DNA of 64,000 nt from Sphingopyxis sp. H073 (GCF_001468395.1 NZ_LNSG01000011.1:53933-117932), one strand, 5' to 3'. Positions 53,740-63,289 are shown, numbered from the stretch's first letter. Made by a program: numbers and translations. Notes: a model not told the origin generated them from the letters alone.

Positions 53740-56700
53740 GCGACGAGTCCGCTGATCCTGGCTTCGCGGAACTGGTCGCAGCGACCAACTACAGCTTCCT
53801 GCGCGGCGCCTCGCATCCCGCCGAGATGGTGGCCGAGGCGATCGCGCTCGGCATGACCGGCATCGGCATTGCCGATCGGAATAGTGTGGCCGGGGTGGTG
53901 CGGGCATGGGCTTTTCTGAAAGAGCTGCGGGTCAAAAATCCCGGGGCAGTAGAGGGCTTCCGGCTCGTGGTCGGTGCAAGGCTCGTCTTCGCCGACGGCA
54001 CGCCCGACATCGTCGCCTATCCCGTCAGCCGCCACGGCTGGGGCCGACTGACCCGCCTTCTGTCGATCGGCAATCTGCGCACGCAAAAGGGCAGCTGCAT
54101 TCTCGAACTGGGCGACCTGCTCGACCATTGCGAGGATCTGCTACTGATCGCGATGGAGGGGGATGAGGAATTGCTTCGCACCCTCAAACGCCAACGGCCG
54201 AAATCGGTATGGCTGGCCGCCACGATGCCGCTGTCGGGTGCCGACACTCGGCGCCTGGCCGAACTCCAACGCTTATCGGCAGCGACAAATGTCCCGCTGC
54301 TCGCCACCAATGACGCCTTTTATGCGACATCCGCCCAACGCCCGCTTCACGACATCATCACCTGTATCCGGGAAGGCGTGACCCTTCAGAAGGCCGGCAA
54401 GCGGCTCCGCGCCAATGGCGAGCGCCATTTGAAAGCGCCTGCCGAAATGAAGCGACTGTTCGCACAAAGCCCGAAGGCGATTGATGCCAGCACCAAGCTG
54501 CTCGCCCGCATCAATTTCGACCTCGAAGATTTGCGCTACGAATATCCGCACGAGCCGGTGCCGCCGGGCTGGAAGCCGTTCAACTATCTCCACCATCTGG
54601 TGAAGACAGCCGCGGAGAAACGCTATGGCGCACCGCTGAAGCCCAAAATCCGCAAGATGATCGGCAACGAACTCCGTCTGATCCGACGGCGGAATTATGT
54701 CTATTATTTTCTGACCGTTTACGATCTCGTCCGCTTCGCACGCGCGCAGGAGCCGCCGATCCTGTGTCAGGGGCGCGGATCGGCCGCCAATTCGATCGTC
54801 TGTTTTCTGCTCGGCGTCACCTCGGTCGATCCGGACGAGCACAAGCTGCTCTTCTCCCGCTTCGTCTCGGCCGAGCGGGACGAACCTCCCGACATCGATG
54901 TCGATTTCGAACATGAGCGGCGCGAGGAGGTCATCCAGTATATTTACGACCGCTACACGCGCGACCGCGCGGCGATCGCCGCAACCGTCATCCACTATCG
55001 CCCGCGCAGCACGATCCGCGAGGTCGGCAAGGCGCTCGGGCTCAGCGAAGATGTCACTGCGCGGCTCGCCGACACGAGTTGGGGAAGCTGGGGGGACGAG
55101 GTGCCCGTCGAGCGGCTGGTCGAAGCAGGGCTTAACCCGCACAATGGCGAAATCGAGCGCCTGCACCGCTTTGTAAGCGAACTGCTGAAAGCACCGCGCC
55201 ACCTGTCGCAGCATGTCGGCGGCTTCGTCCTCACCGAAGGTCGGCTCGATGAGCTGGTCCCGATCCATAATGCCGCGATGGAAGACCGAACCTTCATCGA
55301 ATGGGACAAGAACGACATCGACGCATTGGGACTGATGAAGGTCGACGTTCTCGCGCTCGGTATGCTGACCTGCATCCGCAAATGCTACGACCTGATGCGC
55401 GAGCATGGGCTGGGCGATCACACGCTGGAGCTCGACATCGATTCCAAGGATCCGGCCGTTTACGACATGCTGTGCAAGGGCGACAGCATCGGCGTCTTTC
55501 AGGTCGAGAGCCGCGCGCAAATCAATATGCTCCCGCGTCTGCGGCCCCGGAAGCTCTATGATCTGGTCGTGCAGGTTGCGATCGTCCGTCCCGGACCGAT
55601 CGAGGGCGATATGGTGCATCCCTATCTGCGCCGCCGGAACGGGGAGGAGGAGGTCGAATATCCCTCGCCGGCGCCGCCGCACGATCCGAACGAGCTTAAG
55701 GAGGTGCTGGGTCATACTTTTGGCGTGCCACTCTTTCAGGAGCAGGCGATGAATCTGGCGATCACCGCCGCCGGTTTTACGCCCGAAGAGGCCAATGGAC
55801 TGCGGCGCGCGATGGCGACCTTTCGCAATGTCGGCACGATCGACAATTTCCGCGACAAGATGGTCGGCGGCATGGTCGCGCGCGGATACAAGCAGGATTT
55901 CGCCGAACGCTGCTTCAAACAGATCGAGGGTTTCGGCAGCTATGGCTTTCCCGAAAGCCATGCCCAGTCCTTCGCACGGCTCGTCTATGTCTCGTCATGG
56001 ATCAAACATTACCACCCTGCCGTCTTCGCCTGCGGCATCCTCAATTCGCAACCGATGGGTTTCTACGCCCCCGCGCAGCTTGTGCGCGACGCGCGCGACC
56101 ACGGCGTCGAGGTGCGCGCGGTCGATGCCAACGCCAGCGGTTGGGACAATAGTCTCGAACGGCGCGATGATGGCAGCCTCGCTCTCCGGCTCGGTTTCCG
56201 GCAGGTCGACGGGTTTCGCGAGGAGTGGGCGAAGGCGATCGCCGATGCGCGCGCCACCTCGGCTTTCACTTCGGTCGAGGAACTCGCGCGCCGCGCCAAC
56301 CTGCCCTCGCGCGCGCTGCGCCTCATCGCCGATGCCGATGCGTGCCGGTCGATGGGGCTCGACCGACGGCCGGCGCTGTGGGATGCGCGGCGCGTGCGGC
56401 AGGGGGTGCTGCCGCTTTTCGGCGCCGCCGAGGCGAATGAACTGGGCTTCGAGGAAGACGCACAGCTGCCGCCGACCCCGATGGTCGAGCATGTGCTCAC
56501 CGATTACCAGACGACGCGGCTGTCGCTGAAAGGCCATCCGATGGCGTTCCTGCGCGCCGACCTCGCGCGCGAGGGCATATTGAGCGCTACCGAGGTCGCG
56601 GCGGCCAAGAACGGGGCGATCGTCCGCACCGCAGGCGTGGTGCTGGTCCGCCAGCGGCCGGGCAAAGGCAATGCGATCTTCATCACGCTCGAGGACGAGG

Positions 56701-57023
56701 GCGGGATCGTCAACATATTGCTGTGGGCGCGCCATTTCGAACGCTATCGCCGCGCGGTGATGGCGTCGCGGCTGATGCTCGCCGAGGGCGAAGTGCAGCG
56801 AAGCAAGGAGGGTGTCATCCACCTGATGGCAACGCGGATCGTCGACCGGACGGCGATGCTCGACGCGCTCGACAGCGACCGGCGCTTCGAACCCGAGGTC
56901 TGCCGTGCCGACGAGGTCAAGCATCCGCAAGTGCCGCGCGGACGGTCCGAAGGCGACTATGCGCAGCGCCACGGCCATCCGCGCAATGTGCGTATCCTGC
57001 CCAAGTCGCGGGATTTCCATTGA
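53736..57023 (+). CDS. dnaE2: Error-prone DNA polymerase DnaE2 (ImuC)
   Basis: 1095 residues from the ATG at 53736, overlapping imuB by ATGA. PHP domain first (FAELVAATNYSFLRGASHPA, GIGIADRNSVAG), then the Pol III alpha core with the catalytic Asp cluster in SAERDEPPDIDVDFEHERRE near residue 390. The finger region FGSYGFPESHAQSFARLVYV is near 740, and the OB-domain end is GKGNAIFITLEDEGGIVNIL. It copies past DNA lesions with errors during SOS. The middle (about 53.9-55.9 kb) is visibly less GC-rich than both ends. Confidence 0.96.
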   Translation: MSDESADPGFAELVAATNYSFLRGASHPAEMVAEAIALGMTGIGIADRNSVAGVVRAWAFLKELRVKNPGAVEGFRLVVGARLVFADGTPDIVAYPVSRHGWGRLTRLLSIGNLRTQKGSCILELGDLLDHCEDLLLIAMEGDEELLRTLKRQRPKSVWLAATMPLSGADTRRLAELQRLSAATNVPLLATNDAFYATSAQRPLHDIITCIREGVTLQKAGKRLRANGERHLKAPAEMKRLFAQSPKAIDASTKLLARINFDLEDLRYEYPHEPVPPGWKPFNYLHHLVKTAAEKRYGAPLKPKIRKMIGNELRLIRRRNYVYYFLTVYDLVRFARAQEPPILCQGRGSAANSIVCFLLGVTSVDPDEHKLLFSRFVSAERDEPPDIDVDFEHERREEVIQYIYDRYTRDRAAIAATVIHYRPRSTIREVGKALGLSEDVTARLADTSWGSWGDEVPVERLVEAGLNPHNGEIERLHRFVSELLKAPRHLSQHVGGFVLTEGRLDELVPIHNAAMEDRTFIEWDKNDIDALGLMKVDVLALGMLTCIRKCYDLMREHGLGDHTLELDIDSKDPAVYDMLCKGDSIGVFQVESRAQINMLPRLRPRKLYDLVVQVAIVRPGPIEGDMVHPYLRRRNGEEEVEYPSPAPPHDPNELKEVLGHTFGVPLFQEQAMNLAITAAGFTPEEANGLRRAMATFRNVGTIDNFRDKMVGGMVARGYKQDFAERCFKQIEGFGSYGFPESHAQSFARLVYVSSWIKHYHPAVFACGILNSQPMGFYAPAQLVRDARDHGVEVRAVDANASGWDNSLERRDDGSLALRLGFRQVDGFREEWAKAIADARATSAFTSVEELARRANLPSRALRLIADADACRSMGLDRRPALWDARRVRQGVLPLFGAAEANELGFEEDAQLPPTPMVEHVLTDYQTTRLSLKGHPMAFLRADLAREGILSATEVAAAKNGAIVRTAGVVLVRQRPGKGNAIFITLEDEGGIVNILLWARHFERYRRAVMASRLMLAEGEVQRSKEGVIHLMATRIVDRTAMLDALDSDRRFEPEVCRADEVKHPQVPRGRSEGDYAQRHGHPRNVRILPKSRDFH

Positions 57024-57052
57024 AGAGCTTTGTCCCGGCTGACGCCGGGAAC

Positions 57053-57129
57053 GGTTCCAGCCCGCTCCCCCTCCCAGCCTCCCATAGGATACGATGTCGG
57101 GAGGCTGGGAGGGGGAGCGGGCTGGAACC
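57053..57129. repeat. Perfect 31-bp inverted repeat between dnaE2 and fliC
   Basis: Arms 57053-57083 and 57099-57129 pair without mismatch around a 15-base loop. The arms begin GGTTCCAGCCCGCTCCCCCT. It lies in the space between the convergent dnaE2 and fliC stops. A third hairpin, CTGTTTCGG-tcacg-CCGAAACAG (57134-57156), follows directly. Strong cruciform or RNA hairpin, most likely a terminator or a repeat of the CTCCC class. Confidence 0.9.
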
Positions 57130-57164
57130 GCGCCTGTTTCGGTCACGCCGAAACAGAATACAAA

Positions 57165-57194
57165 GATGCCCCGGCTGTGGGGAGCCGGGGCATC
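57165..57194 (-). terminator. Terminator of fliC
   Basis: GATGCCCCGGCT and AGCCGGGGCATC pair as a perfect 12-bp stem with a 6-base loop. On the minus strand it is followed by TTTGTATTC and stands 60 bases after the flagellin stop. Confidence 0.85.
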
Positions 57195-57254
57195 GGATCA
57201 GGCCAATAAAGGGACCAACCAAAGTTGGCCTGAACTGTTTGCGATGGTTATCTT

Positions 57255-58076
57255 TTAGCCGCGGAGCAGGTTCATCACGCCCTGCGCGCTCTGGTTCGCC
57301 TGCGCGAGCATCGCGGTCGACGCCTGCGACAGGATCTGGGCAGCGGCCAGCTTGGTCGATTCCGCCGAGAAGTCGGTGTCTTCGATGCGCGAGCGCGATT
57401 CGTCGAGGTTGGTGACGCGGGCCGACAGATTGTCGACGGCCGCGGTCAGGCGGTTCTGCTGCGCACCGAGGTTGGCGCGTTCGCCGGCGACCGTGGTGAT
57501 CGCGGTGTCGAGCGTCGCCAGCGCGCCGGTGGCACCCGCCGCAGTCGCAACCGACAGAGCGTTGACGCCGAGCGTCGTGGCGGTGAGGTTGCCGATCGTG
57601 ATGTTCACGACTTCGGTCGAGTTGATGCCGGTCTGGATGTCGAAGCCGGCGGCGACGCTGCCGTCGAGCAGCTTGTTGCCGTTGAAGGTCGTCTGCGTCG
57701 TGATATCGCCGATCTGCGAGATCAGCGCCGTGACTTCCTTCTGTACCAGCGCGCGGTCGGCGTCGGCCAGCGTGCCGTTCGAGGCCTGCATGGCCAGTTC
57801 ACGCATACGGACGAGGATGTCCGAAATGCTGGCGGCGCCGCTGTCGGCGGTCTGAGCGAGCGAAATACCGTCGTTCGCGTTACGGATCGCCTGCGTGAAG
57901 CCCTTCGAAGCGGCGTTCATGCGGGTTGCGACGGCGAGGCCGGCGGCATCGTCCTTCGCGCTGTTGATGCGCTTGCCCGACGACAGGCGTTCCATCGCCT
58001 GCGACTGCATGCGCTCGGCAACACGCGAGCTGTTCTGGGCGCGGAGCGCGCTCACATTGGTGTTGATGACAGTCAT
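57255..58076 (-). CDS. fliC: Flagellin
   Basis: 273 residues from the ATG at 58076 behind AAAGGAAC; an earlier start at 58136 is less likely. It has only the conserved D0/D1 ends: [36 protein letters not shown] and [12 protein letters not shown] at the N terminus. The C terminus has [13 protein letters not shown] sequence ([20 protein letters not shown]) and [15 protein letters not shown] short Ala/Thr-rich centre joins them. The variable D2/D3 domains are missing, so the filament should be thin, as in other alphaproteobacteria. Divergent from the fliE operon. Confidence 0.96.
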   Translation of the reverse strand: MTVINTNVSALRAQNSSRVAERMQSQAMERLSSGKRINSAKDDAAGLAVATRMNAASKGFTQAIRNANDGISLAQTADSGAASISDILVRMRELAMQASNGTLADADRALVQKEVTALISQIGDITTQTTFNGNKLLDGSVAAGFDIQTGINSTEVVNITIGNLTATTLGVNALSVATAAGATGALATLDTAITTVAGERANLGAQQNRLTAAVDNLSARVTNLDESRSRIEDTDFSAESTKLAAAQILSQASTAMLAQANQSAQGVMNLLRG

Positions 58077-58255
58077 GTTGTTCCTTTCCGGCCTCGATGG
58101 CCATTCCCGTGATGTGAGGGCTCGAGGAGCGGTCACGGATGCAGTAACGGCGGGCGGCGGCGGCGATTAAGCCGGCGTGTCAAAAAAATGCCGAAGGCAG
58201 CGTTAAGCCTGATCCGCATTCATTCATCCCGCTGGAAAAGCGCCATAAAATTTTT

Positions 58256-58271
58256 TGGCACGCGCTTTGCA
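58256..58271 (+). promoter_or_regulatory. Sigma-54 promoter of the fliE operon
   Basis: TGGCACGCGCTTTGCA matches the TGGCAC-N5-TTGCA consensus exactly, with ten bases between GG and GC. It lies 53 bases before the fliE ATG. Expression therefore needs RpoN and an enhancer-binding activator (FlbD-like); these genes are not in the window. Confidence 0.9.
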
Positions 58272-58323
58272 TTACTCTTTGGGCGTGCGGTCGACCGCTG
58301 CGCACCAGGACGGATGAAAGCTT

Positions 58324-58668
58324 ATGAGCACGATTGACCCGAGCCGGCTGTTGCAGATGCGCAGCACGATTCTCAATCAGAACCAGGCGCTGCAACGCGC
58401 CGCGGGCCGCGGTGCCGCGGACGGCATCGAAGGCGGCGTCGGGGGAACCCCCGATTTCGGCGCCGCCATCAGCAACGCCCTGCAACAGGTCAACAATCAG
58501 CAGGCCAAGGCCAGCGAGCTCAGCGAAGCCTATGAACGCGGCGACACGCACGACATCGTCAGCGTGATGATCGAGCGCCAGAAGGCCTCGCTGGGCTTCG
58601 AGACCACGTTGCAGGTCCGGAACAAGCTGCTCTCCGCCTATCGCGACATCATGAACATGCCGGTATAA
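58324..58668 (+). CDS. fliE: Flagellar hook-basal body protein FliE
   Basis: 114 residues, start at 58324 behind GATGAAAG. Conserved end: AKASELSEAYERGDTHDIVS then VMIERQKASLGFETTLQVRN and KLLSAYRDIMNMPV, diagnostic for FliE. It links the MS ring to the rod. The N terminus (IDPSRLLQMRSTILNQNQAL) is divergent, as is usual. First gene of the sigma-54-driven flagellar operon, three bases before fliF. Confidence 0.95.
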   Translation: MSTIDPSRLLQMRSTILNQNQALQRAAGRGAADGIEGGVGGTPDFGAAISNALQQVNNQQAKASELSEAYERGDTHDIVSVMIERQKASLGFETTLQVRNKLLSAYRDIMNMPV

Positions 58669-58671
58669 TCC

Positions 58672-60333
58672 ATGGCCGATACCCAGACCCTCGTCCCCGT
58701 CGATCCCACCCCGAACCGCCTGCCGGTACCCGGCATGGGCGGCCGCTTCGCGCCGGTGCAAGATTTCGTCCGCCAGCCCGCCGTCCAGCGCGCCTTGCCG
58801 ATGATCGCGACCAGCGCCGCCATCGGGATCGCCGCGCTCGCCTATTTCATGACGACCACCGCCCCGCAGGCCCAGCTCTTCGCCGGGCTCGACGACAGCG
58901 ACAAGGCGGCCGTCGCCGACGCGCTGCAGACGCAGGGGATTGCGCACACCATCGACCCGACCACCGGATCGCTGACCGTCGATGCCGACAAGCTCTATCA
59001 GGCGCGCATCGCCCTCGCCGGCCAGGGCCTGCCCAAGGCGCAGCCGAGCGGCAACAGCCTGATCGCTTCGCTGCCGATGGGATCGAGCCGCGCGATCGAG
59101 GGCGAAACGCTGCGCTCGGCGCGCGAGGCGGACCTCTCGCGCACGATCGAGACGATCGACGCGGTCAAGGTCGCGCGCGTTCATATCGCCGCCGCCGAAC
59201 CCAGCCTCTTCGTCCGCGAGGACAAGCCCGCGACCGCATCGGTGATGCTGACGCTGCAGAACGGCCGTTCGCTTTCGGACGGGCAAGTCCAGGCGATCCG
59301 CTTCCTCGTCGCGTCGTCGGTTCCCGGAATGAACGCCGACGAGGTGCAGGTGATCGACCAGCGCGGGTCGCTGCTGAGCGACGGCGTGTCGAACGCCGAC
59401 ATGAAATCCTTCCAGCTCCAGACGCAGATGGAAGAGCGCTTCCGCCGCGCGCTCGACACTTTGCTTGGGCCCATGCTCGGCGCCGGCAACTATAGCGTCG
59501 AGGTCCACGCCGATGTCGACATGTCGGAAAGCCAGGCGACGCGCGAAAGCTTTCCCAAGGACGACCGGGCATTGACCAGCGAACAGGTCACGCGCACCGT
59601 CAGCGGCGAAGGCAATGCGCCCGCCGTCGGCATTCCCGGCGCACTGTCGAACCAGCCGCCGCAGGCGTCGACCGTCACCGACACCGCGCCGCTGCCCTCG
59701 GCACCGGGCGCCCCGGCTCCGACGCAAACGAACAGCAACGAGAATGCGACCCGCGCCTATGAGGTCGGCCGCGAGATTTCGGTCACGCACCAGCCGCAGG
59801 GCCAGCTTCGCCGCGTTTCGGTCGCGGTCGCGCTCAACCAGGGCAAGAAGGCGCTGACGCAGGCCGACATTGCGAAGATCGACGCGCTGGTAAAGGGCGC
59901 GGTCGGTTATGACGCGACGCGCGGCGACCAGGTCGCGATCAGCCAGCGTCCATTCGCCACGGTCGAGGACGCGGCCCCCGCTTTCTACGACGCCCCCTGG
60001 TTCCTGCCGCTGCTGAAGCAGGTCGGCGCGGTGCTCGCCGCGATCCTCGCCTTCTTCTTCATCGGGCGGCCGATGATCAAGGCGGCGAAACAGCGCGCCG
60101 TCCAGCGCGCCGAGCGCGAGACCCAGCTCGAAGAGACGCTGCTGGCGGTCGCCGACAATCAGGCGACGCGCGCCGCGAGCCAGCGTCCGAGCAACGAGAT
60201 CACGCTCGAGATGATCGAGGCGGCGCCGAGCTATGAGGCGCGCGCCAACCTTGTCCGTGCCTTTGTCCGTCAGGACTCGGCGCGCGCCGCGCTCGTCGTC
60301 CGCCAGCTGATGCAGGAGGGTACCCGTGGCTGA
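58672..60333 (+). CDS. fliF: Flagellar MS-ring protein FliF
   Basis: 553 residues. Two membrane helices (about 44-60: MIATSAAIGIAALAYFMT, and 440-465: VGAVLAAILAFFFIGRPMI) enclose the large periplasmic ring-building part. QLFAGLDDSDKAAVADALQT is the YscJ-like start. RALDTLLGPMLGAGNYSVEV, VHADVDMSESQATRESFPKD and REISVTHQPQGQLRRVSVAV are typical FliF_C features. The cytoplasmic tail is the FliG-binding segment. It forms the base of the motor and houses the export gate. Confidence 0.97.
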   Translation: MADTQTLVPVDPTPNRLPVPGMGGRFAPVQDFVRQPAVQRALPMIATSAAIGIAALAYFMTTTAPQAQLFAGLDDSDKAAVADALQTQGIAHTIDPTTGSLTVDADKLYQARIALAGQGLPKAQPSGNSLIASLPMGSSRAIEGETLRSAREADLSRTIETIDAVKVARVHIAAAEPSLFVREDKPATASVMLTLQNGRSLSDGQVQAIRFLVASSVPGMNADEVQVIDQRGSLLSDGVSNADMKSFQLQTQMEERFRRALDTLLGPMLGAGNYSVEVHADVDMSESQATRESFPKDDRALTSEQVTRTVSGEGNAPAVGIPGALSNQPPQASTVTDTAPLPSAPGAPAPTQTNSNENATRAYEVGREISVTHQPQGQLRRVSVAVALNQGKKALTQADIAKIDALVKGAVGYDATRGDQVAISQRPFATVEDAAPAFYDAPWFLPLLKQVGAVLAAILAFFFIGRPMIKAAKQRAVQRAERETQLEETLLAVADNQATRAASQRPSNEITLEMIEAAPSYEARANLVRAFVRQDSARAALVVRQLMQEGTRG

Positions 60334-61366
60334 CGAAATCGACACCCTCGACGACACCCCCGTCAGCGCCAAGCCGACGATCGAGGGCGCCTCGGCCGCC
60401 GCGATCCTGCTGATGCTGCTCGACGAAAGCGAAGCAGCAACGATCCTCAAGCATCTCGACGCCGACGAGGTTCGCCAGCTCGCGCGCTCGATGTTCGACT
60501 CGGCGAATGCCAGCGAGACGCAGATCGACCTCGCACTCAGCCATTTCGTGTCGGAAAGCCGCAACGTCAGCGCGCTCGCCGTCGGCGCCGACACGCGCAT
60601 CCGCACCGTGATCCACGAAGCGGTCGGCAACGTCCGCGCCGACAACATCCTCGCCGCCGTCGCGCCGCAGTCGAGCGCCGCGTCGCTCGAAATGCTGCGC
60701 TGGATGGACGTCGATGCGATCAGCGCGCTGCTCGCCAACGAACATCCGCAGGTCGGCGCCCTGATCCTGTCGGTGCTCGTTCCCGATGTCGCGGCGCGCG
60801 CGATCGAGACCCTCGACGAGGCGCTGCAGTCCGAACTGGTCCTGCGCGCGGCGCAACTCACCGCGGTTCCCGCCGCCGCGATCGAAGATCTCGAATCGGT
60901 CCTCGCCGCCGCCAACGTCAGCGGCCAGCGCGTCGCGAAGCAGCCGATCGGCGGCCCGAGCGACGTCGCGAAGATCATGAAGAAGATGCCGAAGCAGCTC
61001 AGCGAACGCACGATCCGCGCGCTCAAGAAGCAGGACAAGCTGCTCGCCCAGATCATCGAAGAGGAAATGTTCATCTTCGAAAACCTGCGCGACCTCGACG
61101 CCAAGAGCCTCGGCACCGTGCTCCGTTCGGTCGACGCGGCGCAGCTCGCAATCGCTCTCAAGGGCACCGACGCCGATATGGTCGACCGCTGCCTCGCCAC
61201 CATGTCGAAGCGCGCGTCGGAAACGATCCGCGACGAAATGGCGGAGATGACGATGGTCAAGCGCGTCGACGTCGACGAGGCGCAGAAGGCGATCATGCAG
61301 GTCGTGCGCCAGATGGCGTCATCGGGCGAGATCATGATCGCGGGCGCCGGAGACGATTATGTCTGA
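60326..61366 (+). CDS. fliG: Flagellar motor switch protein FliG
   Basis: 346 residues, eight bases inside fliF. The EHPQ motif is visible in ALLANEHPQVGALILSVLVP near residue 140 (FliM binding). The C-terminal torque ring region is FIFENLRDLDAKSLGTVLRS then VDAAQLAIALKGTDADMVDR, with charged residues for MotA contact. FliG joins MS ring and C ring and turns ion flow into rotation. The N-terminal GASAAAILLMLLDESEAATI contacts FliF. Confidence 0.97.
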   Translation: MADEIDTLDDTPVSAKPTIEGASAAAILLMLLDESEAATILKHLDADEVRQLARSMFDSANASETQIDLALSHFVSESRNVSALAVGADTRIRTVIHEAVGNVRADNILAAVAPQSSAASLEMLRWMDVDAISALLANEHPQVGALILSVLVPDVAARAIETLDEALQSELVLRAAQLTAVPAAAIEDLESVLAAANVSGQRVAKQPIGGPSDVAKIMKKMPKQLSERTIRALKKQDKLLAQIIEEEMFIFENLRDLDAKSLGTVLRSVDAAQLAIALKGTDADMVDRCLATMSKRASETIRDEMAEMTMVKRVDVDEAQKAIMQVVRQMASSGEIMIAGAGDDYV

Positions 61367-61961
61367 CCGCGCCGCCGAAACCACCGCCATCTCGCTGGCC
61401 GCCGTCATGGCGCAGAGCCGCGGCTTCCGCCCGATGCAATTCGGCATGGCGCGCGCCGCCGAGATCGTGCCGGTCGAACGCTTCGATGCCGAAGGAGCCC
61501 CCGCCGACGATCCGTTCGCGCTCGGCCTGGCCGAGGGCCAGCGCCTCGCCGAAGCGGGCTTTGCGATCGAACGCGACCATCTGCTCGCACTCGTCGCCGG
61601 CGCCGAGGCGCTGCAGGACGAACCGAGCGAGGAGCTTGCGCAGCTCATCGCCGAAACGGTCGAGCGGCTCGTCCGCCAGATCGTCGAAAGCGCGCCGATC
61701 GACGGCGACTGGCTCCGCAACCAGGCCGAAACCGCCGCCGCGATGGTCGCCGAAGCCGACAAGGCGCGCACCCTGTGGGTCAATCCCGCCGATGCCGCGC
61801 TGCTGATGGACGCACCGATCGCGCTGCCGATCGAAGCCGATCCGTCGATGACGCGCGGCACCGTGCGCATCGAAACCTCGGCCGGCTGGATCGAACATGG
61901 CCGCGCCGTCTATTTGAACGAATTGCGCGCCGCGCTCGGCAGCGACGGACCCGCCGCATGA
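61359..61961 (+). CDS. fliH: FliH-like export ATPase regulator
   Basis: 200 residues, eight bases inside fliG. Position between fliG and fliI identifies it; the sequence itself is weakly conserved, as FliH usually is. The N terminus (VMAQSRGFRPMQFGMARAAE) could bind the C ring. A charged helix around 55-130 (LGLAEGQRLAEAGFAIERDH, EELAQLIAETVERLVRQIVE) is the dimer stalk. The C-terminal domain has DAALLMDAPIALPIEADPSM and GWIEHGRA, as in FliH/SctL. It restrains FliI until the secretion gate is ready. Confidence 0.85.
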   Translation: MSDRAAETTAISLAAVMAQSRGFRPMQFGMARAAEIVPVERFDAEGAPADDPFALGLAEGQRLAEAGFAIERDHLLALVAGAEALQDEPSEELAQLIAETVERLVRQIVESAPIDGDWLRNQAETAAAMVAEADKARTLWVNPADAALLMDAPIALPIEADPSMTRGTVRIETSAGWIEHGRAVYLNELRAALGSDGPAA

Positions 61962-63289
61962 CGCGCCGCCTCGCCATGACCGCGCAGCAGCTTCTGACGC
62001 CCGTCGAACTCGGCGACGCGAGCCCGCGCCGCATCGGCACGCTCGTCGCGCACGAAGGCATCATGCTCGAGGTGTCGGGTTTCCCTCAGCCGCTCGGCAG
62101 CAATGTTCGCATCAAGTCGGCGAACAATGACTATGTCTATGGCGAGGTCGTCGGCTTTCGCGGTCACCGCAGCCTCGTCCTTCCCTTCGACACCAATATG
62201 CCGCTCGTCACCGGCGCGCCGGTCGAGCCGCACGGCGCCTCCTCGATGGTCACTGTCGGCAAGGCACTGCTCGGCCGCATTATCGATGCGCAGGGCAATC
62301 CGCTCGACGGCCGCCCACCGGTCAAGTCGCATTTCCAGTGGCCGCTCGCCGGCCGCAAGGTCAATCCGCTGCGCCGCGGCCGCGTGACCAGGCCGCTCAA
62401 CATGGGCGTGCGCGCGATCAACGGCCTGCTCACCGTCGGCGAAGGCCAGCGCGTCGCGATCATCGCGGGCTCGGGCGTCGGCAAGTCGGTGCTGATGGGC
62501 CAGATGATCGCGGGTACCGAATGCGATGTGATCGTCGTCGGCCTGATCGGCGAGCGCAGCCGCGAGGTCAGCGACTTCGTCGAAACCAAGCTGCCGCCCG
62601 CGGTCCGCAAGAAGTCGGTCGTCGTCGCGGTTCCCGCCGACCATCCGCCGCTGCTGCGCCTCCGCGCCGCAATGCGCGCAACCGCGATTGCCGAAAGCTT
62701 CCGCGCCGACGGCAAGAAGGTGCTGCTGCTGATCGACAGCCTGACCCGCGTCGCGCACGCGCAGCGCGAGATCGGCCTGACGCTCGGCGAACCGCCGACG
62801 ATGAAGGGCTATCCGCCCTCGACCTTCGCGCTGATCCCCTCGCTCGTCGAGCGCGCGGGCAACGACAATGCGACCGGCGGCTCGATCACCGCGCTCTACA
62901 CCGTCCTTGCCGACGGCGGCGACATCGACGACCCGGTTGTCGACTCGGCGCGCGCGATCGTCGACGGCCATATCATCCTGTCGCGCCAGCTCGCCGAACA
63001 GGGCGTCTATCCCGCGATCGACGTCGCCCGGTCGCTGTCGCGCACGATGGCCGATTCGGTCGATCCCGACCATGCGCTCGCCGCGGCGCGCTTTCGCCAG
63101 CTCTGGTCGGCGTATGAAGAGAATCGCGATCTGATGCTGATGGGCGCTTATGTCGCCGGCGCCGATCCCGTGCTCGACGAAGCGATCGCGCGCCGCGCCG
63201 ACCAGCTCGCCTTCGTATGCCAGGCCGCCAGCGGCCAGATCGATTTTGCCTCCTCCCGCCAAGCCCTGATTGAAGGATTTTCCGCATGA
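61958..63289 (+). CDS. fliI: Flagellar export ATPase FliI
   Basis: 443 residues, start ATG overlapping fliH by ATGA. F1-beta-like ATPase: Walker A in VAIIAGSGVGKSVLMGQM near residue 168, with the usual GKT/S end and a Val in place of Thr after Ser. GLIGERSREVSDFVETKLPP near 194 holds the catalytic Glu. Walker B is KKVLLLIDSLTRVAHAQREI near 252. It drives export of rod, hook and filament proteins together with the proton motive force. Confidence 0.97.
   Translation: MTRRLAMTAQQLLTPVELGDASPRRIGTLVAHEGIMLEVSGFPQPLGSNVRIKSANNDYVYGEVVGFRGHRSLVLPFDTNMPLVTGAPVEPHGASSMVTVGKALLGRIIDAQGNPLDGRPPVKSHFQWPLAGRKVNPLRRGRVTRPLNMGVRAINGLLTVGEGQRVAIIAGSGVGKSVLMGQMIAGTECDVIVVGLIGERSREVSDFVETKLPPAVRKKSVVVAVPADHPPLLRLRAAMRATAIAESFRADGKKVLLLIDSLTRVAHAQREIGLTLGEPPTMKGYPPSTFALIPSLVERAGNDNATGGSITALYTVLADGGDIDDPVVDSARAIVDGHIILSRQLAEQGVYPAIDVARSLSRTMADSVDPDHALAAARFRQLWSAYEENRDLMLMGAYVAGADPVLDEAIARRADQLAFVCQAASGQIDFASSRQALIEGFSA

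Noticed and set aside
58077..58200. A sigma-54 or sigma-28 promoter for fliC
   Set aside because: TGACACGCCGGCTTAA on the minus strand is only a partial match to the sigma-54 consensus, and no convincing sigma-28 pair of boxes is present.
58180..61335. 1051-codon open frame opposite fliE, fliF and fliG
   Set aside because: It spans several well-supported flagellar genes on the other strand, and the product is low-complexity Ser/Arg/Asp-rich.
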